64,000 bases of DNA from Diphasiastrum complanatum (taxonomy: Eukaryota; Streptophyta; Lycopodiopsida; Lycopodiales; Lycopodiaceae), in NCBI GenBank assembly GCA_029204225.1, contig CM055095.1, forward strand, positions 19,739,450 through 19,803,449, given 5' to 3'. Below the pieces are notes generated by a model. The model was not told where the DNA came from. It saw nothing but the letters and a program-made list of their open reading frames with translations, and searched no databases. Position 1 is the stretch's first letter. Every line of letters begins with the position of its first letter. Made by a program: the position numbers and the translations under genes. Shown here piece by piece: positions 57,600-64,000 of this stretch.

Positions 57600-58160
57600 A
57601 ATGAATTTGGATGGAGTTCGGATATGATTGTTGGTCACTACCTGCTATATCATTCCTACAATCCTCCAGAATGTAGACAGACACTGCTGACCTATGTTTA
57701 AGTTAATTCAGCATTCAACAAGATTGAATCTATGTGCGGAATAGATAAGACAAGCAAATGAGATACACAAACAATATGCAAACAATAATTCAATCAAGAT
57801 TAGACCATTTAAAATGATATGTGCATAACAACTACAACATCATCTATTGATCTTCTTGGTTTAAGCACTATGTGACAGACCCACACAATGCACTGGCGTG
57901 AGAGAAGCAGTGTTCTCCATGAACAGTGTCTCGCTTCTTGGATCTCTGTGGATCTTGCTTACAAAATTGTCTCGCTCACTAGCGGACTTCTCTATTTTGT
58001 ATTTTGTCTATCTGTATCTTCTTTATCATTAGTGCATCTAGCAACTGCATATATTCAGAGTAACATTCCTAAAGATTAAACAATCTAAGGCTAATCTCAA
58101 ATACAAGAGTGGCGGATTAGGCACGTTCTAACGCTCTTCTACTAGCATCGTCATATCATA
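57600..58160 (-). repeat. copia D-family LTR, second copy
   Basis: Aligns with the D LTR region 22320-22910 (shared ctcctacaatc, ggcgtgagagaa, actagcggactt, acaagagtggcggatta), but is clearly diverged from it. The D-type coding end to its right supports the orientation. Termini not resolved. Confidence 0.6.
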
Positions 58161-58480
58161 TCAGGGTTTTGTACTTTACGGTGCTTCTTTGATCTTCTCG
58201 ATCCTTTCGTGCATGAGGTGTCAAAAGTATTCGACCTTCGAATGTCTTGAACATTTTCCTTTTGCGTCATTTGACCTTCTCCTGTTGTTCGTGCTGTTCG
58301 TGAACATTTCGTCTTCAAGGTCTTCGTTTTCGAGGTCTTTGAGATCTTTGAGGTATTCATCAAGTTGGGAGTCGAGAGCTAGCAGAGCTTTGGTAACAGA
58401 AACATTTTGTTTCTTCAGAAAACAGATCCAAAGCATCTTTTCCAAAATGACCCTCCTTTGATGCTCTTGACTAGTTCCAA
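58161..58480 (-). pseudogene. copia D-type polyprotein 3' end
   Basis: The minus strand reads QRASKEGHFGKDALDLFSEE in one frame, and FLKKQNVSVTKALLALDSQL in another. The second matches the D-family extension ELKKHFVSNAKALLAF that follows RNase H. A charged tail (KDLENEDLEDEMF) ends it. RNase H itself is not recognisable. Confidence 0.5.
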
Positions 58481-58728
58481 ATTGCCACTTTCCCTTTTGT
58501 GTTGTTGAAGCCCTTTGAGATCAACCTCTTGATCTTTCGCTTGACCATCAAAGCCATTGACTAGAGCCAATATCCACTTGCATAGCATCATCTACACAAG
58601 AAGATTCTCCAAAACATGTGAGTAAAGCATAGTGAGTCACTTCCACTTGCTTACCTTTCTCTTGAACATCAAAGATATGAATATCTTCAAATTTGAACCT
58701 CTGAAATATTCCCTACCAAACATGTGAT
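58481..58728. other. unassigned, possibly once coding
   Basis: Between the D-type end and the unidentified ORF to the right. Minus-strand frames give protein-like phrases such as SMALMVKRKIKRLISKGF, but with stops. No family recognised. Confidence 0.3.
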
Positions 58729-59397
58729 CTAGATCCAACAAGATCTCAAATTTCCACAAAGGTTAGTGAAAACAATGCCACCATCATAAATCAAAAAATA
58801 GATTGCAAACTTTCCATCCAACATGAAGTAGAGTAGGTGAAGATGAGTATCAAACCTAATAAATATAGCCTTCTTGAGTCCATAACAAACCTCAATAAGA
58901 TCACCAATGAGATCTCCCTTGCCTTGAAGAAATTGCCTCTCGATTTGCTCCATGTGGTCTGCTCCAACCAATCTTTTGTCGTCTTGATCGTGAGTGATCA
59001 ATTCACAATCATAGAATCCTTTGAGTTGATGAAGAGATGTGAGATCCATGCCTTGGATCTTCCCAATAACCAATCTTCCATTGCTCTTTCCTTCATAAGA
59101 CTCCCTCTTCACGGTTGCATCATAAGAAGTAGAAACCTCAAAAACATTAGAAGCCATGAAAAAAATGATTAGTACCTTCAACATAAGGATGATTGAAGTA
59201 CTCTCCTTTTTCAAACAAGAACTTCTACCCAATGATATAGGTAATGACTCATATGATAATGATTCTTCCTCACTATCATTCACAATGACATCATTCAAAG
59301 CATATCCTTCCTCGGATACTTCACATACTTCTCTTTTTCTTGACTTGTGACTATATCCCTCACCAAGAAAAATAAGTGAGAAATGTCTATTATTCAT
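58729..59397 (-). CDS. unidentified 222-codon ORF
   Basis: One of the few long open frames in the window that is not recognisable retrotransposon protein. It starts at an ATG (MNNRHFSLIFLGEGYSHKSR). An acidic stretch (VNDSEEESLSYES, about residues 36-48) is followed by a hydrophobic segment (IILMLKVLIIFFM, about 68-80) that might be a membrane helix. The second half is mixed and globular-looking (LHQLKGFYDCELITHDQDDK; a further hydrophobic stretch near KFAIYFLIYDGGIVF). A TATTTATATGG box lies about 170 bases upstream of the ATG and a 163-bp CT tract (minus strand) about 240 bases upstream. It may be captured host sequence inside a D-like element, a fragment of a host gene, or chance. I do not recognise the family. 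Confidence 0.35.
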   Translation of the reverse strand: MNNRHFSLIFLGEGYSHKSRKREVCEVSEEGYALNDVIVNDSEEESLSYESLPISLGRSSCLKKESTSIILMLKVLIIFFMASNVFEVSTSYDATVKRESYEGKSNGRLVIGKIQGMDLTSLHQLKGFYDCELITHDQDDKRLVGADHMEQIERQFLQGKGDLIGDLIEVCYGLKKAIFIRFDTHLHLLYFMLDGKFAIYFLIYDGGIVFTNLCGNLRSCWI

Positions 59398-59633
59398 CTA
59401 ACTTGACTTTTAGGCCTCCAATCTAATTTAAATTTGAAATGGCCTTAAAGTTGTAGTTTTTTTTTTTTTTGAAATTTTGCCATGTGTGGCAAATTTTTCC
59501 AACAAGCTCCCTCCTGCCACGCTTGGCAAATGTTCTAAATTTTTTTTAATGGCATGGCAGTGCCATATAAATATTGGAACAAAAAAAAAAGCCCGCAAAA
59601 TGAAAAAATTGGGGGGCCCGACTGTATTTGGAA

Positions 59634-59801
<168 letters not shown>

Positions 59802-59919
59802 TTTTTGTTAGTTTTTATTGGTTGATTAATGAATCTAAATTTTGCTACATTACATTTGAGTCATAAAATGCATTTTCATAGTATCTTCAACATGGTGAGA
59901 TTGATGTAACAATGATTGA

Positions 59920-60057
59920 TGACTTATAATCTAACAATGATTTTTTGATTTGTAATCTAACAATGATTCTTTGATTTGTATTCTAACAGTTATCATTTTC
60001 TTGATTAATTTGTAATCTAACAATAATTCTTTGTTTTGTAATCCAACAATGATTTGG
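59920..60057. repeat. ~28-bp tandem repeat, about five copies
   Basis: Imperfect repeats of ttgtaatctaacaatgat plus tctttgatt. The copies differ in length because of short insertions such as atcattttcttgattaa. Confidence 0.8.
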
Positions 60058-60352
60058 TTTTCATTGTTTGCTTTTATAGAGAAAAAAAGAGATGCATCTT
60101 AGAAGGAATTAAAGATCATTCAAACAATAGATGAGGTTTGTTTTTTTCATTTTACATAAACAATAAACAATCATTCCATAGATAATGAGATAAAATGATC
60201 AAATACAAAAGTTTATATTCATAATCCAAAAAAGTGTACATATTCGCATCTAATTCTTAAAAAGAGCTTTGATGCTAATACCCTTTTTTTCTACTTTTGC
60301 AACTAATAAAAATACATCAAATCTAAGAAGTAATTATAGGCTTCTTAGTCTT

Positions 60353-60713
60353 CGCTCTCTTCTACCTCATCGTCGTCCGAAGCCGAATCTTGTCCTTTGT
60401 CTTTGCCTTCGTCCCCTTCATCTTCATTCCCTTCTTCTCCTTGGTTTCCTCCCCTACTTTCTTCCACAAAAGAAGCGGATGCCTCTGCATACACATTCAC
60501 AAAATAGATTAATGATCATTAGCCAAACACATGTCATAAAAATGAAATGAAATTTATGTATCAAAAATAAGAGAAATACAAATTATGTAACAAAACTTTA
60601 CCCTTGGATGTACGCCTTGTGCCGCAAGATGATCAACCAAGGCACTATAGCCTTGGCGATATCCAATATTGTACTTGACATTTGTATACTTGTGCCCATA
60701 ATCTTCAACCTAC
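60353..60713 (-). pseudogene. possible two-exon gene 3' fragment
   Basis: On the minus strand an exon-like block (60713-60602) follows ttgatgtag and encodes VEDYGHKYTNVKYNIGYRQG then YSALVDHLAAQGVHPR, ending AAGG/GTAAAG, a good splice donor. After a 115-base A+T-rich gap, tatgcagag/GCATCC is an acceptor that keeps frame into ASASFVEESRGGNQGEEGNE and a very acidic tail (DEGDEGKDKGQDSASDDDEV, then EESED and TAA). The frame agreement across the splice sites is the main support. Upstream exons are absent because plus-strand retrotransposon sequence follows. Family not recognised: it could be a host nuclear protein end or a transposase end. Confidence 0.4.
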
Positions 60714-60719
60714 ATCAAC

Positions 60720-61077
60720 ACAAACTGAATGATTAGAAAATCTATATGAAATTTGGAAGGAATCAATTTTGGAGGTGCTAGGATGGTGCAAAGCTCCCAA
60801 GTTCATCAAAGAAGTCAACATCAAAGTGGCACTATCATGGATATGATGATTTCGGAACTTCATCAAACTCATTGGTTGATCTTCACACCTTTGAACCAGC
60901 AAGGATCCATCTTTGAAGACCAATTCAGCCCATGGAGTCAAGCTTCAGATCATCATGCTTTTGTCAAGTTAGTTTTGAGGAGGAGTGTTAAAATTGGCAA
61001 AAGCTAACTTGATCAAATCTTGTAAATACCACAATGACTTGTACCTATCATCATTAGACATGTGTGGAGCCTATTCC
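60720..61077 (+). repeat. retrotransposon 3' end with truncated LTR
   Basis: A polypurine tract gaggaggag (60977-60985) is followed by an LTR start TGTTAAAATTGGC at 60986. After 92 bases, reaching acatgtgtggagcctattcc, the LTR is cut by copia O at 61078. The wording gtgtggagcctgttcc also occurs in the P LTR. The ~250 bases before the tract are open on the plus strand but show no RNase H motifs. Confidence 0.65.
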
Positions 61078-61725
61078 TGTCAAGTTTTAGAGTTTAAGGA
61101 CTAAAATTGATCTACAAATGATCACAAAGAGTGATTGGTATCTTGGGATCTTGATCTATATCAAGACTAGCTTCCAAATCTAGCTTCTACTTGACAATCT
61201 TTATGATTCCAGGCAAGAACAATCAAAAAAGATGATCCACGACTTCACGCATGTGAAGTACAGCTATTGTACGGCTTGATAACAGAGAAATAGTTTACTT
61301 ATCATTTACAAAGCATTCATCCACAAAGAAAGTGCTTAAGAGAGTCAAAACACAATGATAGCTCCACAAACCAAGATTTCTCATCATTAGCTCAAAAATG
61401 CATCCATCATGGATCAAGTACAAAATCACCATGATCTCTCTCTAAGCTGCATCCAACACGTGTGGGACAGGTCATTGTACTTATCCATATCCACTTTGGA
61501 TAAGATCTATCAAGTTTGCCACATCATCCATTGGTGGTTTGTGTTGACCTTCTAGATTCCTACAATCTAGGACCTAACTCCTACAGTTTAGGAGATGTCA
61601 TATTAGACTCAAATGAAAGCTAATCAAAATGGATCTGAATATTACAAGTGTCATTTCACACGTGTGGATCCACATAGATGTCTAATATTCATCAAAAACC
61701 ATGTGAAAATTGCTAAATTCTAACA
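61078..61725 (-). repeat. copia O 3' LTR
   Basis: A 648-bp unit starting TGTTAGAATTTAGC at 61725 on the minus strand after the tract ttgaggag, and ending AAAACTTGACA. It holds CACACGTGTG at 61657 and CACGTGTG at 61457. Inserted in the LTR that starts at 60986. Confidence 0.85.
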
Positions 61726-61734
61726 CTCCTCAAT

Positions 61735-62676
61735 TTTACATGATACAACTATAGTACACCTATCTACAACACCTAAGACTGATCTTAACTTGATAAATGA
61801 AGCCTTTGGCAAGGCTTTAGTGAGTAGATCAGCAAGGCAATCTGAAGAAGACACATGATGTAGCTTGATCTCCTTTGCTTGAACCTTTTCCCTCACAAAA
61901 TGGTGAGCAATCTCTATGTGCTTGCTCCTTGCATGGAATGTGGGATTGGTTGCTAATGCTTGGCTTGATTGGTTGTCACAAAATATTATGGGCTGCTCTT
62001 CGGCCTCCATGACTTGCAATTCCACCAAAAGCCTCTTCAACCATAGGATCTCCTTTGTTGTGGATGTTAGTGCCTTGTATTCTGATTCGGTTGAAGATAG
62101 AGAAATAGTGTCTTGCTTTTTGGAAAGCCAAGACACTATGCCATTGCTAAGGAAGGTAACAAAAGCACTTGTGGACCTCCTATCCACCTTATCACCTGCA
62201 AAATCAGCATCCGAATATGCCCTTAAGGCAAGATTAGATCCATCATATAAAATGCCAAAGTTCTTGGTGGCCGAGATGTACCTCAACACCCTTTTTGCAT
62301 TTTTCCAATGACAAACCAATGGATTTTGCATAGATTGGCTTAGTTTGCCTACACTATAACTTAGATGAGGTCTAGTTATAGTAAGATAGATCAAGGAGCC
62401 TACAAGTCTCCTATATAGTGTGATGTCCTCAAAGGATGCTTCATTATCACTATTGGAAACTTTTACATTTTGCTCCATAGAAGTTTCTACTCCTTTACAA
62501 TCTTTCATTTCAAACTTTTCTAAGATAGAAGACGCATATTTGGATTGACAATTAAAACTCAAATCTTTGCCTCTTGAAACTTCTATTCCTAATATGAAAT
62601 GAAGATTACCAAGATCCACCATCTTAAACTCCTTAAACAATGCTACTTTCACTTCTTGTATACCATACATTATCAA
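61735..62676 (-). pseudogene. copia O RT C-terminus and RNase H
   Basis: About 300 codons open in one frame. RT end: VALFKEFKMVDLGNLHFILG, YASSILEKFEMKDCKGVETS, then RRLVGSLIYLTITRPHLSYS and WKNAKRVLRYIS. RNase H is complete with its acidic residues: AYSDADFAGDKVDRRS, SKKQDTISLSSTESEYKALT, IIFCDNQSSQAL, then SKHIEIAHHFVREK and LADLLTKALPKASF. The frame ends at the polypurine tract (KIEEC). The RT part with YVDD is missing, because the frame is joined upstream to protease sequence near 62650. This is the best-preserved RNase H in the window. Confidence 0.88.
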
Positions 62677-63333
62677 GATCTACACTTTTAGAGGATCCAA
62701 GACTTAAGGAAATAGTTCCCACTCCATCTATTCTACATTCTTGATCACTTGCTGTTAGAATAGACTTTTTACAACCTACAAAAGGTACAAGAATTGAGAA
62801 AAAATCCTTTTGGAATGTCATGTGGAAATAGCAAAGCTTTGTACAAGATTGGAGAACTCATCTCCAAGACCATTTAAAATTATTTGAACAAGTTCATCAT
62901 CATGAATACCCTCACTAATGATGGAAAGCTCTTTGTTGAGAGATTTTATTCTCAAGACATACTCTTGAGCACTCTCATCACTCCCTCTAATGCTTTGAAG
63001 AACTTTGTTTCTAATCATAAGCACTCTAGAGGTATTTTTGGATTCATAAATCCCTTTGAGGTAGTTCCATGCCTCCTTGGCCGAGGTACAAGATGCTACC
63101 TCCTTTAGAAGTTCATTACTAACATTCATTTTCAAACAATGTAATGCTAGTCTAGCTCTCTTTTTGTACCTCACTTGATCTTGCCCTCCTTGAGGTTCTT
63201 CTTCCTCTCCTATGACAAGATCAAACATATTTTGGAGCACAAGTAGTGACTCCATTCTTACTTTCCAAGTTGAATAATTATTATAATTTAGCCTTTCACT
63301 AGCCTCAAGAAGATAGGCTCCAATTGAACCCAT
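62640..63333 (-). pseudogene. copia O gag and protease fragment
   Basis: Gag starts at the ATG of MGSIGAYLLEASERLNYNNY and runs through MESLLVLQNMFDLVIGEEEE, EVASCTSAKEAWNYLKGIYE and GLGDEFSNLVQSFAIST. There it is joined, out of frame, to HMTFQKDFFSILVPF of the protease region, so the nucleocapsid zinc knuckle and the DSGA site are deleted. ILTASDQECRIDGVGTISLS then ends at DNVWYT, next to RT. Gag itself is uninterrupted, about 172 residues. Confidence 0.85.
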
Positions 63334-64000
63334 TCTATCTAGTAACAAGTACAACAAATGTACTATTCAAAGGCTCTCCCTTCTTCCTTTCTCAGAATTT
63401 AGCTAAAATGCTACTCTCTTGAATCTCACTAGACTCAAGAAGCAAGATCTATAATGATCTTGAACTCAAAAAGATTTGGGAAAGTGTATTCTACACAATC
63501 TATTCACTTAGAACCTTGGATTTGATTTTTGGAAGTGCCAATGCCTTCCTATGGTGTTTAGAATTGGTTTTAGTTTCACTCTTGAACTAAAAACATAAGC
63601 CTCAAACTCTCTCACAAGGATTTGTAGGTTTAATAAGATTCTAACACCATTCACTCATTCAATCTATAATGGAAACAATGGTTTTTCATAAGCACATCAC
63701 TAGTTTCACTCTACACAACTTGTTTGAAGCTCAAATATTGAAAAAACACAAAGTTTTGGTGAAAGTACAACTCCAGTATCCTCTCACACGTGTGAGAAGT
63801 ACATCTGAACTTTACACACTAATTTGAACCTCAACATCACAAGTAAACTATTAGAAAAGGTCGCCCTCCTTCAAAGTGACTCTAGCACCAATGCTTTCAC
63901 CAAAATGAAGACTTTTGGATCATCAACTAAGCTCTTTGACTTGGCTTTGATACCATGTAAAATTTCAGAGTTTAAGGACTAAAATTGATCTACAAATGAT
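63334..64000 (-). other. copia O leader, PBS and edge of 5' LTR
   Basis: The minus strand at 63943-63955 reads TGGTATCAAAGCC, one base from the standard tRNA-Met PBS. The 5' LTR starts at 63956 (plus strand TGTAAAATTTCAGAG) and leaves the window. The leader has a perfect 16-bp palindrome TCTCACACGTGTGAGA at 63782-63797. Confidence 0.8.

Larger units (their letters stand above)
61078..64000 (-). mobile_element. copia element O, deletion derivative, leaves the window
   Basis: Minus-strand element with a left LTR (61078-61725) and the edge of its right LTR (63956-64000, matching 61078-61122). The internal part is only about 2.2 kb: gag without zinc knuckle, a protease fragment, then the end of RT and a complete RNase H. 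Integrase and the RT catalytic block are deleted. Since LTRs, PBS and polypurine tract are kept, it could once have moved using proteins from another copy. The right-hand target site lies outside the window. Confidence 0.88.

Overview
This window looks like nuclear DNA of a land plant with a repeat-rich genome. It is A+T-rich, has long dinucleotide microsatellites, and nearly all recognisable coding sequence is Ty1/copia or Ty3/gypsy LTR retrotransposon polyprotein broken by stops, frameshifts, deletions and nested insertions. I see no complete host gene, rRNA, tRNA or CRISPR, and nothing bacterial. The sequence alone does not fix the species. Elements are lettered here for cross-reference.

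Layout. 1-0.7 kb: a gypsy sliver and possible LTR. 0.7-3.2 kb: copia A (minus), gag-protease-integrase joined to RNase H with the reverse transcriptase (RT) missing. 3.7-4.8 kb: copia P (plus), an integrase scrap with its 3' LTR. 4.8-6.6 kb: copia B (minus). 7.1-8.3 kb: copia L (plus) with LTR. 8.3-9.8 kb: copia M (minus). 9.8-12.9 kb: no genes, with two TG microsatellites. 12.9-14.7 kb: gypsy RT scrap Q and copia N (both minus). 15.9-19.3 kb: copia K (plus) with a 1.0-kb LTR. 19.3-21.1 kb: copia integrase J (plus), split by a 1353-bp solo LTR. 21.1-32.9 kb: copia D-family (minus), split by the best-preserved element, copia C (23556-29636), which has two nearly identical 735-bp LTRs. 32.9-34.6 kb: LTR-like and inverted-repeat sequence. 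34.6-45.3 kb: gypsy E (minus) with a 5' LTR inserted into gypsy F integrase, plus a second F-family fragment. 46.7-49.4 kb: copia G (plus). 49.4-52.7 kb: copia H (plus). 53.1-57.4 kb: copia I (minus), same family as G in the opposite orientation. 57.6-60.7 kb: another D-family LTR end, an unidentified 222-codon ORF, a 163-bp GA tract and a possible two-exon gene fragment. 61.1-64.0 kb: copia O (minus), a deletion derivative whose right LTR leaves the window.

How the parts relate. The elements encode the usual retrotransposon parts: gag with CCHC zinc knuckles, an aspartic protease, integrase with HHCC and DDE signatures, RT with a YVDD-type motif, and RNase H. The LTRs carry TATA boxes, and tRNA primer-binding sites (PBS) follow them. 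None looks able to move by itself. C is closest: one reading frame with two stops, an in-frame deletion near the end of RT and a changed integrase catalytic residue. Insertion order can be read in places: C is younger than D, E younger than F, the solo LTR younger than J, and O younger than the LTR it interrupts.

The signals I find most worth following are non-coding: a CACACGTGTG palindrome recurring in LTRs and leaders of different copia families, a GCGAAGGTT motif in both orientations along gypsy E's non-coding parts, a CCAAT-box array in the C LTR, and a 2.7-kb inverted repeat formed by G and I. I did not find a convincing new protein system.
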